Source: Gammaproteobacteria bacterium (GTDB lineage: Bacteria; Pseudomonadota; Gammaproteobacteria; Pseudomonadales; Azotimanducaceae). From it: a stretch of DNA of 37,502 nt. The stretch is from the NCBI GenBank assembly GCA_018647445.1, contig JABGTE010000177.1:1-37502 (forward strand), read 5' to 3'. A program made the position numbers and the translations under genes. Numbering within the stretch: the stretch's first letter is position 1; each line of letters begins with the position of its first letter. The notes under the pieces were generated by a model that did no database searches, was not told the origin of the DNA, and saw nothing but the letters and a program-made list of their open reading frames with translations. Of this stretch, positions 23,470-32,245 are shown one piece after another.

Positions 23470-24318
23470 ATGTCAAAACGCACCTTACCGACGATCTCTT
23501 TGCTCTCAGCGGATAGTGATCAAGCCTTTGTTCGATCACTTCATGAATATGGATTTGCCGCTCTGACCGATCATCCCCTTGATATGTCTCGGGTGCATCA
23601 AATCTATACTGATTGGCAGGCATTTTTTGACAGCAACGCTAAATTTCAATTTCAATTTAACAGAGACACGCAAGATGGCTACTTTGGTTTAGCCGACGCC
23701 GAATCTGCCAAAGGCAGTGAAGTACAAGATTTCAAAGAATATTTTCATTTTTATCCCTCTGGGCGATGCCCGAGTGATTTACGCGCCGACTTACTGACCT
23801 ACTATCAAGCAACCGAGGACTTCGCGAAAACGTTGCTGACCTGGGTTGAAAGTCATTCCCCAACTCAGGTTTGTGACGGCTTTCTCGAACCCTTGTCGAG
23901 CATGATCGATGCCAGTCAATCTAGCTTACTGCGGATCCTGCATTATCCCGCCGTCCGCGCTGGCACCGATCTGCCTCGCGCTAGCGCACATGAAGACATC
24001 AATTTATTGACTATTTTGCCAGCATCGAACGGCCCTGGTCTTGAGATTCTTGCGAAGAATGGTGAGTGGCTCCGAATCGAAGACCGTGATGATCAAGTAC
24101 TGGTCAATACGGGTGATATGCTGGCCGAGGCCTCAAACGGCTACTTTCCATCAACAACCCATCGAGTGGCGTCAGAAGGTCCTGGACTCGACGCCAATAG
24201 TAGAATGTCGATGCCGCTATTCTTACATCCGCGTCCCGATGTGCAGCTCTCTAGCCGCTATTCTGCTGGAGACTATCTGCACGAACGATTGTTAGAACTC
24301 GGCGTTCTCGACGCCTAA
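23470..24318 (+). CDS. 2OG-Fe(II) oxygenase, isopenicillin N synthase-like
   Basis: A 282-residue member of the isopenicillin N synthase/2-oxoglutarate oxygenase family. The iron ligands are His174 and Asp176 (SAHEDINLLTIL) and His231 (STTHRV). The 2-oxoglutarate-binding R-x-S is Arg245-Ser247 (NSRMSMPLF). The N-terminal DIOX_N region (LHEYGFAALTDHPL) is present too. The chosen ATG at 23470 has AGGGCG upstream and avoids overlap with the transporter gene, which ends at 23456; the frame could open at 23419. Coupling to a nucleoside importer suggests that it may act on a nucleoside, base or related compound, but enzymes of this family have very varied substrates. It converges with the EAL gene with a 5-bp gap. 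Confidence 0.9.
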   Translation: MSKRTLPTISLLSADSDQAFVRSLHEYGFAALTDHPLDMSRVHQIYTDWQAFFDSNAKFQFQFNRDTQDGYFGLADAESAKGSEVQDFKEYFHFYPSGRCPSDLRADLLTYYQATEDFAKTLLTWVESHSPTQVCDGFLEPLSSMIDASQSSLLRILHYPAVRAGTDLPRASAHEDINLLTILPASNGPGLEILAKNGEWLRIEDRDDQVLVNTGDMLAEASNGYFPSTTHRVASEGPGLDANSRMSMPLFLHPRPDVQLSSRYSAGDYLHERLLELGVLDA

Positions 24319-24323
24319 TTCTA

Positions 24324-25511
24324 CTAATGCCCCCTGGCGACCGCCCATTCAACCACAGCCTCGGAAAACATCGGTCTCGCGATGTAAAAGCCTTGAATGA
24401 GATCAACCCCGAGGGACCGACACAGCGTTAGATCCGTCTCATCCTCGACGCCTTCTGCAACAGAACTAATGCCGAGCCGCCGCGCCAAATCAACACTCGA
24501 CTCGAAGATCGCTTTTGCGGAAGGCTTCTCATGCGCCCCATTCACAAAAGCTCGATCAATTTTAAGTTCTGTAAAGGGGAACCGTCTGAGCTGCTCCATC
24601 GACGAAAAGCCCGTGCCAAAGTCATCGATTGAGATACCACAACCTTTTAGGCGCATCCGCGTCAGCGACGACATGACGCGCGAGACATCTTCTGGCAACT
24701 TACTTTCTGTCACTTCGAGTATCACCAGCTCCGCTGGCGCCCCGGATGCTTTCAGGGCATCCTCTAAAACGCGTACGATGCTCGATTCTGTCAAATCACT
24801 AACGGAAAAGTTACACGACACTTTCCAGCGATAGCCCTCTTTACACCACTGGCTAAGTTGCGCCATCGCGCTTGTAAAAATGGCCTGCGTCAGCTCAAAC
24901 ATCAGCCCGGTACGCTCAGCAACCGGCACGACAGCCCCTGGCCCGAGCAGTTCACCTTCTGGCGTTTCCCACCGGAGTAAGGCCTCAACGCCAACCATAT
25001 CGAGAGACACCGCATCCACTTTAGGCTGGTAAACCAACCGAATGGCGCCGGCGCCGAGACCATCCCGAATTTCAGCTTCGGATAGTTCAGATTGCGTAAA
25101 AGATTTCGCTTGGGGCGCCGTCTTCAACTCGACACGATCCAGCAAAACTTCGATTTTTGATCGATCGATTGGCTTGGAGATCGATCCGATGACACGAATC
25201 CCAAGGTCTCTGGCAAGGTCTTCAGCAACCTCTAACAAACGAAGATCTTCTCCACTGAAGAAAATCAGCGCGGGGTTCAAAGCGTGATCAGCAAGTACAT
25301 TCAAAAACTCAATGCCATCCATGCCCGGCATGTTCAGGTCAAGGATAAGCAGGTCCCATCCCTCAGCAAGCCGTAACTCGGCCGCATGACCGTCTGCCGC
25401 GGACGCGACCTGAGTCACCCCCAGGAGGTTGAGGACCTTCGTTACAATGCTCCGCTGAAACGAGTCATCGTCAACGATCAAGATTTTGAGTGATTTCCAT
25501 TCATTCGACAT
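24324..25511 (-). CDS. Response regulator with EAL c-di-GMP phosphodiesterase domain
   Basis: A 395-residue REC-EAL protein. The receiver domain (1-125) has the acidic pair Asp14/Asp15 (LIVDDDS), phospho-acceptor Asp58 (LILDLNMPG) and Lys113 (SISKPID). The EAL domain (about 135-390) retains the signature EALLRW, the metal-binding EVTE, the IDDFGTGFSS loop and AEGVEDE, so it should hydrolyse cyclic di-GMP. It therefore links a histidine-kinase signal to c-di-GMP level. No GGDEF domain and no cognate kinase are visible in the window, so it is an orphan here. The ATG at 25511 has AAGGAAGA at proper spacing. Confidence 0.94.
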   Translation of the reverse strand: MSNEWKSLKILIVDDDSFQRSIVTKVLNLLGVTQVASAADGHAAELRLAEGWDLLILDLNMPGMDGIEFLNVLADHALNPALIFFSGEDLRLLEVAEDLARDLGIRVIGSISKPIDRSKIEVLLDRVELKTAPQAKSFTQSELSEAEIRDGLGAGAIRLVYQPKVDAVSLDMVGVEALLRWETPEGELLGPGAVVPVAERTGLMFELTQAIFTSAMAQLSQWCKEGYRWKVSCNFSVSDLTESSIVRVLEDALKASGAPAELVILEVTESKLPEDVSRVMSSLTRMRLKGCGISIDDFGTGFSSMEQLRRFPFTELKIDRAFVNGAHEKPSAKAIFESSVDLARRLGISSVAEGVEDETDLTLCRSLGVDLIQGFYIARPMFSEAVVEWAVARGH

Positions 25512-25917
25512 CGACTTGGTCTTCCTTGGAGATGAACGCAGTCAGGCGATATCACCTGATCTTAAACCCGATACCGCATCGCCCTAACAAAATTTCTTAT
25601 CACCGGGTCCAGCCGCTCACTGATAGTATTGGTACTGACCGCGTTCCAAGTCAAATTCATTCGGAACATCGTTTCATTGAGTTACTACTTATCGGAATCA
25701 GCTTCATCCAATCAGACGACAACAAAATCTGCGCTGAGTCCGTGGCCGCATGATCCGATACAAGCCCTTCCTCGGAGCAGGACGCATCAACGCGGTCTTG
25801 GTTATATTCAAGCTTAGGGGGCCGAGGCCCATCAGCTCCCATATGATCCAGCCTAAGATGGTGCTGGTCAGCACGTTGAACGCGCCTCAAAAGTCGCAAT
25901 CCAAGCCCTTAAATGCG
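25512..25917. other. Gene-free spacer with palindromes
   Basis: About 406 bases between the EAL gene start and the end of the symporter gene, both on minus. CTTAGG (25813-25818) and CCTAAG (25852-25857) enclose a GGGCC-GA-GGCCC element (25819-25830). The palindrome GTGCTG-GT-CAGCAC lies at 25861-25874. Open frames here lack any recognisable domain. The EAL promoter should lie in the left part. Confidence 0.45.
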
Positions 25918-27285
25918 CTACAGATCGGTCTCGACGACATCATTTGGCGCCGACCGCGTCCCAAGCATTCGTTGTGTAACCGTGCCAGCAACCATCGACC
26001 CATTAACATTCAATGCCGTTCGAGCCATATCAATCAGCGGTTCAATCGAAATCAACAGCGCAACCAAGGTAATGGGTAACCCCATCGCAGGTAAGACCAC
26101 CAGCGCGGCAAAGGTCGCGCCACCGCCGACACCGGCAATCCCAAAGGAACTCACCGTGGTGATCAAAATCAAGGGCACTAGAAACGACATACTCAAGGGA
26201 TCGATCCCAACGGAGGGTGCAATCATCACCGCCAGCATTGCAGGGTAAATGCCAGCACAACCATTTTGGCCAATGCTGGCGCCAAACGTCGCAGACAAGT
26301 TAGCGATCGATGAATCATTTCCTAGGGCTTTAGTTTGAACCTCAACATTCAGCGGAATCGTTGCGGCCGACGAGCGAGATGAGAAAGCAAAGCTCAGAGC
26401 CGGCCAGACTTTGGCATAAAATAATCTCGGGCTAAAACCAACCGCCAGAAGTATGAAACCATGAACGATGAACATTAACAAAATAGCGGTGTAGGACGCG
26501 AAAATGAAATTAATCAGGTTCAAGATGTCATCGCCATCGGCGGAAGCCGACACTTTGATCATCAAGGCTAGAACCCCATAGGGCGTCAATTGAATGACCA
26601 AGCGCACCAGCGCCATAACCCATTCCTGAGTCACGGCAATGCCAGCCAGTAATCGCTCGCCAAGCGCCGCATTTTGAGCGCGTAGCTGCAGACCCGCAAC
26701 CCCAAACAGGATTCCGAACAAAGCAACCGCAATGATCGACGTCGGTCTGGCACCGGTTAAATCTAAGAAAATATTGGTCGGCAGAAAGCTCAGCAACAGC
26801 TCAGGCAATGCCCAGTCCCGAATTTCAACCTGACGACTGAGTAAAACGTCTGCCCGGGCAAGCTCCCGCTCGCCTTCAATCAGCCCTTCTGCAGTCAAAC
26901 CAAAGCTCACCGCGGTATAAGCGCCGATCAACGCGGCAATCGCCGTTGTGCCCAGCAGCATAAGCAAGACTAGACTACCGATTCGACCTAAGGCTGATAC
27001 AGCCTCCAGTTTGATGACCGCGGCGACCATGGACACCAGAATCAGAGGCATGATGATCATTTTCAACAGACTGATGTAGCCGCCACCAAGCAAACGCGTC
27101 CAGCTTAAGAACGACTCGAGCGCCGCACCCAAAAGCGCTGAATAGACGTTCAGCAGCAACCCAAAGATTGCCCCACCCAGCAATCCGACGAAGACACGCA
27201 CCGAGAGCGATACTGACCGTTGGCCGAGTCGGTACAACCCATAACACATTCCGATCAATACACTGAGCAACATCAAGGTCATCAT
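25918..27285 (-). CDS. Dicarboxylate/amino acid:cation symporter, L-cystine transporter-like
   Basis: A 455-residue membrane protein of the DAACS (SDF) family. The hairpin-loop segment FAFSSRSSAATIPLNVEVQTKALG is the serine-rich re-entrant loop, in the form found in the TcyP/YdjN cystine transporters. The second segment GASIGQNGCAGIYPAMLAVMIAP contains the substrate-binding hairpin tip. LLGGGYISLLKMIIMPLILVSMVAAVIKLE is the conserved TM3-4 region. It imports L-cystine or a related amino or dicarboxylic acid with Na+ or H+. The first residues MMTLMLL give two Met codons, so the start may be one codon later. It lies 182 bp downstream of icd on the same strand, with no evidence of an operon. Family sure, substrate inferred. 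Confidence 0.92.
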   Translation of the reverse strand: MMTLMLLSVLIGMCYGLYRLGQRSVSLSVRVFVGLLGGAIFGLLLNVYSALLGAALESFLSWTRLLGGGYISLLKMIIMPLILVSMVAAVIKLEAVSALGRIGSLVLLMLLGTTAIAALIGAYTAVSFGLTAEGLIEGERELARADVLLSRQVEIRDWALPELLLSFLPTNIFLDLTGARPTSIIAVALFGILFGVAGLQLRAQNAALGERLLAGIAVTQEWVMALVRLVIQLTPYGVLALMIKVSASADGDDILNLINFIFASYTAILLMFIVHGFILLAVGFSPRLFYAKVWPALSFAFSSRSSAATIPLNVEVQTKALGNDSSIANLSATFGASIGQNGCAGIYPAMLAVMIAPSVGIDPLSMSFLVPLILITTVSSFGIAGVGGGATFAALVVLPAMGLPITLVALLISIEPLIDMARTALNVNGSMVAGTVTQRMLGTRSAPNDVVETDL

Positions 27286-27467
27286 GGTTTATGCCTGTTA
27301 AGACGGACCGGAGAATGGCCATTACGGTCCTTTTCCAATCTGTATTGGATGAGATTCCCTAGACCCAGCGCAGGATTATCGGTCAGCGAGTCGTGACCGT
27401 AGACTTGCTCAGATACAGCGGAACCAGCCATATGGTCGATCAAGAACCGACCGGCTCCACCGAATCG

Positions 27468-29699
27468 TTATGCACCAATCCCATTAAGGATCGCATTTAA
27501 GGTGCCACTGGGCCGCATGGCTTTATCCGCCAGTGCTGCAACCGGCTGATAATATCCGCCTACATCCTGAGGCAAACCTTGAGCTGCCAGCAATTCTTCA
27601 ACAATAACCCCTTCATTATCTCTAAGTGCTGTAGCAACCTTCGTGAAGGTTTCTCTTAGGTGCTCATCTTTATCCTGCCGTGCTGCTGCCTCGGCCCAAT
27701 ACAGCGCGAGGTAAAAATGGCTCCCTCGGTTGTCTATTTCATGAACCTTACGCGAGGGTGATTTGTTCTTTTCAAGGAACATCGCCACGCCGTCATTGAG
27801 CGTCTCGGCCAAAACCCGAGCCCGATTGTTATCAAACGTCAAGGCAAGGTGCTCAAGCGAGGCCCCAAGCGCAAGAAACTCACCCAAAGAGTCCCAACGC
27901 AGATGCCCCTCTTTTTCAAATTGCTGAACATGCTTCGGCGCGGAGCCACCGGCGCCCGTTTCGAACAACCCGCCTTCATTCATCAATGGCACGATTGATA
28001 ACATTTTGGCGCTCGTACCCAGTTCTAGAATCGGAAATAAATCTGTCAAATAGTCTCGAAGCACATTACCCGTCACCGAAATGGTGTTTTCGCCCATCCG
28101 GCTTCGAGCCAAGGCGTGCCGAGTCGCGGCGGCAGGCGCTAAAACTTGATAATCAATGGCCGACACATCATACCGCTTGAGCTCTTGGTGGACCTTGGCG
28201 ATCAACACCGCATCATGGGCTCGATTCTCATCTAACCAAAACACGATCGGCCAGTTCGTTGCACGCGCCCGGGCAACCGCTAATTTCACCCAATCCTCAA
28301 TTGCCGTGTGTTTCACCCGACACATTCGCCAGATGTCCCCGGTTTCAACCGGATGACTGAGCAAGACTTGGCCTGCAGCATCAACGATCTGAATTTCACC
28401 GTTATCGGGGGCCTCAAAGGTGGTGTCATGAGAGCCATATTCTTCGGCTTTTTGGGCCATTAAGCCGACGTTGGGAACAGAGCCCATCGTCGTCGGGTCA
28501 AAAGCCCCGTTAGCCTGACAATCTTTAATCGTTTCAGCATAAACTCCGGCATAACAACGATCCGGAATGACTGCCATCATGTCATGCAGTTCACCGTTGG
28601 GCGCCCACATCTGACCGGACTCTCGTATGGCCGCCGGCATCGACGCATCGATAATAATATCGCTTGGCACGTGCAGGTTGGTAATACCGCGGTCAGAATC
28701 CACCATGGCCTGGGCCGTGCCTTCGGTTAAATAGGCATCTAGTGCCGCCTTTATCTCGCTGCGCTGCTCTGAAGACAATTGCTCTATCTTTTCGTAGGCA
28801 TCACCGATGCCGTTATTCGGATCGACACTTAAAGCCTCAAAAACCGCTCCATATTGCTCGAAAACGTCGCGGTAATAAGCTTTGACCGCGTGCCCGAACA
28901 TAATCGGATCTGAAACTTTCATCATGGTCGCTTTAAGGTGTAATGACCAAAGCACCCCTTGATCCTTCGCCGCCTTGATGGATGCTTCCAAAAATTGAAC
29001 AAGCGCTGCCTTCGACATCACAGCACCATCAACCACCTCGCCTTCGCTCACGCCAACCGCTTCTGCTAGCGACACTACCTCGCCTGAATTCGATTTAAAG
29101 TGCACTGCGAGCTGATCCGCTTGCGTCATTTCAACAGAGCGTTCAGAACCGTAAAAATCACCTGATTGCATATGCGCAACCGAGGTCTTTGAATCTCCGG
29201 CCCAGACACCCATACGGTGCGGATGTTTCTGAGCATAATCCTTAACCGCTTTAGCCGCGCGGCGATCGGAGTTACCTTCTCGAAGAACAGGATTTACGGC
29301 ACTGCCTTTCACTCGGTCGTAACGCAACTTGTTGTCGCGCTCTTCGTCCGTTTTCGGCTCCTCAACATACTCTGGCAGCTCGTAGCCTTTATGTCGCAAC
29401 TCAACAATTGCCGCTTGCATCTGAGGATTCGATGCAGAGATGTTCGGTAATTTAATGATATTGGCGTCACGCCTCTGGGTCATTTTACCCAACGCCGCCA
29501 AGTGGTCAGGAATACGCTGCGCCTCGGTTAAATATTCCGGAAATGCCGAAATAATGCGACCTGCCAACGAAATGTCGAGCATTTCGACTTCGACGCCTGC
29601 GGTATCAGTAAAGGCTTTAATAATGGGGAGCAAAGAGTAGGTTGCTAATCTAGGTGCTTCATCGGTTTCGGTATAAATAATTTTTGGAATATCTGTCAT
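27468..29699 (-). CDS. icd: NADP-dependent isocitrate dehydrogenase, monomeric type
   Basis: A 743-residue enzyme, the usual size for the monomeric NADP-IDH (Icd2/IDH-II type, about 740 residues) and unrelated in length to the 416-residue dimeric form. It oxidises isocitrate to 2-oxoglutarate with NADP in the TCA cycle. The N-terminal sequence [23 protein letters not shown] and the segments [49 protein letters not shown] and YCQPGTL-like [19 protein letters not shown] are typical of the family. The start ATG has no strong Shine-Dalgarno sequence. A TATAAT box lies about 77 bp upstream with a hairpin at the predicted mRNA 5' end. Confidence 0.97.
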   Translation of the reverse strand: MTDIPKIIYTETDEAPRLATYSLLPIIKAFTDTAGVEVEMLDISLAGRIISAFPEYLTEAQRIPDHLAALGKMTQRRDANIIKLPNISASNPQMQAAIVELRHKGYELPEYVEEPKTDEERDNKLRYDRVKGSAVNPVLREGNSDRRAAKAVKDYAQKHPHRMGVWAGDSKTSVAHMQSGDFYGSERSVEMTQADQLAVHFKSNSGEVVSLAEAVGVSEGEVVDGAVMSKAALVQFLEASIKAAKDQGVLWSLHLKATMMKVSDPIMFGHAVKAYYRDVFEQYGAVFEALSVDPNNGIGDAYEKIEQLSSEQRSEIKAALDAYLTEGTAQAMVDSDRGITNLHVPSDIIIDASMPAAIRESGQMWAPNGELHDMMAVIPDRCYAGVYAETIKDCQANGAFDPTTMGSVPNVGLMAQKAEEYGSHDTTFEAPDNGEIQIVDAAGQVLLSHPVETGDIWRMCRVKHTAIEDWVKLAVARARATNWPIVFWLDENRAHDAVLIAKVHQELKRYDVSAIDYQVLAPAAATRHALARSRMGENTISVTGNVLRDYLTDLFPILELGTSAKMLSIVPLMNEGGLFETGAGGSAPKHVQQFEKEGHLRWDSLGEFLALGASLEHLALTFDNNRARVLAETLNDGVAMFLEKNKSPSRKVHEIDNRGSHFYLALYWAEAAARQDKDEHLRETFTKVATALRDNEGVIVEELLAAQGLPQDVGGYYQPVAALADKAMRPSGTLNAILNGIGA

Positions 29700-29754
29700 T
29701 TAATTATCGCTTTTTATTGTGTTGTGGTGTCTTTTGAACACGCAAATCGAGTTC

Positions 29755-29781
29755 TCCCCTGATCCGGGGACCCTGATTATA
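29755..29781 (-). promoter_or_regulatory. Putative icd promoter and 5' hairpin
   Basis: On the minus strand a perfect -10 box TATAAT lies at 29781-29776, about 77 bp before the icd ATG. Right after it TCCCC-GGATCA-GGGGA (29770-29755) forms a 5-bp GC-rich stem. If transcription starts near 29770, this hairpin is at the very 5' end of the mRNA, a position known to slow decay. A good -35 was not found, so the promoter is only moderately supported. Confidence 0.45.
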
Positions 29782-30018
29782 GAGCAAACACAAAAAATTA
29801 GCATTTGGCCCAAACGCGTCTTGCGACGAAGGGGATGCAATCAAATATTTTGCACAATTGAGCACCGCAGGATGTCAGCCAAAGGCCTTAGAATGGGATA
29901 TGCTCCTACCAGAAAGCTGCCCCGCAGGCGCTGATGCCGAGAACTGCCTATGACTCTGGTCAACACCGATAATGTGCTAACACCCCGCCGAAACGCGGGC
30001 TCTTGGCGATCAGCCTTC

Positions 30019-30402
30019 ATGAAAATGTCCATCAGCTATATTTTAGTCAGCTATATTTTAGCCAGCGCATTATCGCCAAGCACCCTCGCCGCTGCAGAAA
30101 CTGACACCCTTACCTCCCAGTACAGCAAACACATAACCTGCGCCGTGTACTACCGAATGGTTGCCGGCAGTTTCAAACGCCAAGGCAATGGCATCTTAGC
30201 CGCGCCAGCACTCGATCGCATGAATCTAATGATCACCCGCGCAAAGATACTCGGAGAGGCCTCGGGCAATTCGGAGACTGATTACTTAAGCGATTGGTCG
30301 GACACCCTTGGTGTCATGACGGATCAAATGAATCGCAACTATGACAATATTCGCCGACTGAAAACCCGGTACCAAAATCGCTGTAAAGCGCTAAATGGCT
30401 AA
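30019..30402 (+). CDS. Small exported protein of unknown function
   Basis: A 127-residue protein I do not recognise. Residues 1-24 make a signal peptide with a likely cleavage after an Ala-Ala segment (STLAAAETD). The mature part is mostly helical with two cysteines (ITCAVYY and QNRCKALNG) that may form a disulfide in the periplasm. The start at 30019 was chosen because the signal peptide begins there; the frame extends back to 29950. The signal peptide contains a recent 15-bp tandem duplication (30033-30062) that encodes SYILV then SYILA. The gene is divergent from icd and converges with the pseudouridine synthase gene. Confidence 0.75.
   Translation: MKMSISYILVSYILASALSPSTLAAAETDTLTSQYSKHITCAVYYRMVAGSFKRQGNGILAAPALDRMNLMITRAKILGEASGNSETDYLSDWSDTLGVMTDQMNRNYDNIRRLKTRYQNRCKALNG
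30033..30062. repeat. 15-bp tandem duplication inside a signal peptide
   Basis: CAGCTATATTTTAGT (30033-30047) is followed by CAGCTATATTTTAGC (30048-30062), which differs only at the last base. The duplication keeps the reading frame and lengthens the hydrophobic core of the signal peptide of the 30019 gene by five residues. Confidence 0.85.
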
Positions 30403-30446
30403 CAACGCGCAATACCGATCCACGTACCAAAATGCTCTTCGGTCAA

Positions 30447-30478
30447 TTTAAAAGTCGGGCGCTTTAAAAGTCGGGCGC
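30447..30478. repeat. 16-bp tandem duplication at the pseudouridine synthase stop
   Basis: TTTAAAAGTCGGGCGC occurs at 30447-30462 and again unchanged at 30463-30478. The second copy contains the TAA stop and last three codons (Pro-Asp-Phe) of the pseudouridine synthase gene on the minus strand. The first copy lies just beyond the stop. Confidence 0.9.
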
Positions 30479-31081
30479 TGCCTCGAAGAGAAGGTCTAGG
30501 TTCGTTGCAGGATGGCTAAAAGACAACCTTTGAGCATGCAGCATTAATCGCGCCCCCGACGCACGCACAAACGCTGGCGCATACAAATCGCATCCCACAA
30601 TAGGCAGCCCAATCAATGCAAGGTGCAGTCGAAGTTGATGACGAACGCCGGTTACGGGCATCAAAGCAAGTCTCGTCTGCGACCCGAATGTCGCCAAAAC
30701 ACGATACCGCGTTAATGCCCGCTTTCCGGTCCGCCAATCGACGCGCTGGCGGGGGCGACGGACCCGGTCAGGCCCCAGTGGAAAAATGATTTCGCCAGCA
30801 TTAGCAGCGGCAGTTCCTGCAACCTGCGCAACATATTGTTTGTCAATCCGGCGCTCACGAAACAATCGGTTGAGTCCAGAAATCGCCTGCTTCGAACAAC
30901 CAAAAACCACCAATCCTGAGGTATCGAGGTCCAAGCGATGCACCGCCTCGGCCTCAGCTCGAAAGGCCCGAGCCTCGTTTAGCAAACACCGCTTTTCGAA
31001 CCGACCTGGCGTCGTGAATAGCCCAGCCGGCTTGTTCATAACCAGTAAGTGCTCGTCTTCAAAAATGATCCAATCTTTCAC
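30464..31081 (-). CDS. RluA-family pseudouridine synthase
   Basis: A 205-residue RNA pseudouridine synthase. The catalytic motif HRLDLDTSGLVVFG contains the invariant Asp. The conserved KPAGLFTTPGRF region lies near 17-28, the KQYVAQVAG strand near 103, and the TGVRHQLRLHLALIGLPIVGCDLY segment near 154-177. It isomerises uridine to pseudouridine in rRNA or tRNA; the target cannot be read from the motif. It lacks the S4 domain found in RluB/C/D/E/F, so it is the short RluA/TruC-like type. The start is GTG (31081) with GGAG just upstream. The stop lies in a 16-bp tandem duplication. It is divergent from the hydrolase at 31154. Confidence 0.93.
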   Translation of the reverse strand: MKDWIIFEDEHLLVMNKPAGLFTTPGRFEKRCLLNEARAFRAEAEAVHRLDLDTSGLVVFGCSKQAISGLNRLFRERRIDKQYVAQVAGTAAANAGEIIFPLGPDRVRRPRQRVDWRTGKRALTRYRVLATFGSQTRLALMPVTGVRHQLRLHLALIGLPIVGCDLYAPAFVRASGARLMLHAQRLSFSHPATNLDLLFEAAPDF

Positions 31082-31153
31082 ATCACTCCGTCTTAATCGT
31101 TTCTCGCCTTCTGCTTAGGTATCATACCGGTTCAGCGAAGGAGAATTGGTCTT

Positions 31154-32242
31154 ATGACTCAGGATATCGAACACCTTGGTGAGGTCATTACCGCTGCCGT
31201 CCCTGCGCTCCTCACAGCCCTTGAGGTAATGGAAACAGCGCAACAGGGCCATCATCCGGCTCGACCGAATGCGACCATCAACTTTATCGCACCTTTTATT
31301 GAATCGCTCAATCAGGCGCACGCATCGCTTGTGCCACTAACTTTTCCAGCTCAGATCGAGAAGTTTGGCGACCATCTGAAAACGAGTTTTCTTTATGCCA
31401 GCCGGACCGGAGAAAACCTTCTCGCGACGGCCGAAGACTCAATGGCATTTATGCGGGCGAGCAGAACCTTCAGTAAAGCGTTAGACCACCTATTCCCGTT
31501 GGCGACGCTTCTGAATCCAATCCATCAGTTTTTCCTAGAGGCGCCGCTACGGCACAGCCCGAACGTGCCAGAACACTTTTTGTCCGAGACAAGCCACCAT
31601 CCAATCACCCACATTGAGAACGGCTATGATCAACGGGGCGGTGCTTCAATCTACATTCCGCACTGGCTAGACCCAGCTGCTTTGACTCCTGTGGTCATTG
31701 CCCTTCATGGTGGTGCGGGCCATGGTCGAGACATGCTGTGGCAATGGTTACGCGAAGCGCGTAGTCGAGGTTTTGTTCTGATTGCCCCCACATCAAGCGA
31801 GGATACTTGGCAGCTCAACCGTCCTGAGCAAGACTTACCCGCCCTGCTGGCCCTGTTACAGTTCGTTAGAGACCAAACTCAAATCGATGAGACGAAAATT
31901 CTGCTCTCTGGCTTATCGGACGGCGCGACCCTGACGTTACAGCTAGGCTTGCAACCTGGCGCCCCATTTACCCACTTGGCGCCCTTCTCAGGCACCCTCG
32001 ACCCTGCCCTTGTCAGTCACGAGGCTGATCTTCTGCAGCAGGACAAGCCCATCTACTTAGTCCACGGCAGTAACGATTGGATGTTCCCAGTGGAGATTGG
32101 CCAAATGGCTGCAGAATTACTGGGCGCTCGCAACCCGAATCTCCTTTATAATCAGATCGAAGGATTGGGCCACACGTTTGCCCGATCAGAGTTGAAGCAA
32201 TTATTGCCCTGGTTTTCAGCGGCACTCTCACTGGAGCAATAA
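31154..32242 (+). CDS. Alpha/beta hydrolase, carboxylesterase/phospholipase-like
   Basis: A 362-residue serine hydrolase. Residues about 1-140 are a helical N-terminal region of unknown function. Residues about 165-355 hold the alpha/beta-hydrolase fold. The nucleophile Ser255 sits in GLSDG, the oxyanion strand is ALHGGAGHG, the acid is Asp308 (HGSNDWMFP), and the base is His340 (GLGHTF). The order fits the phospholipase/carboxylesterase (PF02230-like) family. No signal peptide is seen, so it is probably cytoplasmic. The ATG at 31154 has AAGGAGAA upstream. The next gene, an exported 5'-nucleotidase-like phosphatase, begins 3 bp after its stop, so the two form an operon. The substrate is not known. 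Confidence 0.88.
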   Translation: MTQDIEHLGEVITAAVPALLTALEVMETAQQGHHPARPNATINFIAPFIESLNQAHASLVPLTFPAQIEKFGDHLKTSFLYASRTGENLLATAEDSMAFMRASRTFSKALDHLFPLATLLNPIHQFFLEAPLRHSPNVPEHFLSETSHHPITHIENGYDQRGGASIYIPHWLDPAALTPVVIALHGGAGHGRDMLWQWLREARSRGFVLIAPTSSEDTWQLNRPEQDLPALLALLQFVRDQTQIDETKILLSGLSDGATLTLQLGLQPGAPFTHLAPFSGTLDPALVSHEADLLQQDKPIYLVHGSNDWMFPVEIGQMAAELLGARNPNLLYNQIEGLGHTFARSELKQLLPWFSAALSLEQ

Positions 32243-32245
32243 CCG

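Noticed and set aside
25861-25874. Palindrome GTGCTGGTCAGCAC as an operator
   Set aside because: It is a single short palindrome far from the EAL start and next to the end of the symporter gene; chance cannot be excluded.
25657-25899. Minus-strand frame of 80 codons in the EAL-symporter spacer
   Set aside because: The translation has no recognisable pattern, no Shine-Dalgarno sequence precedes it, and the plus strand has equally long open frames there.
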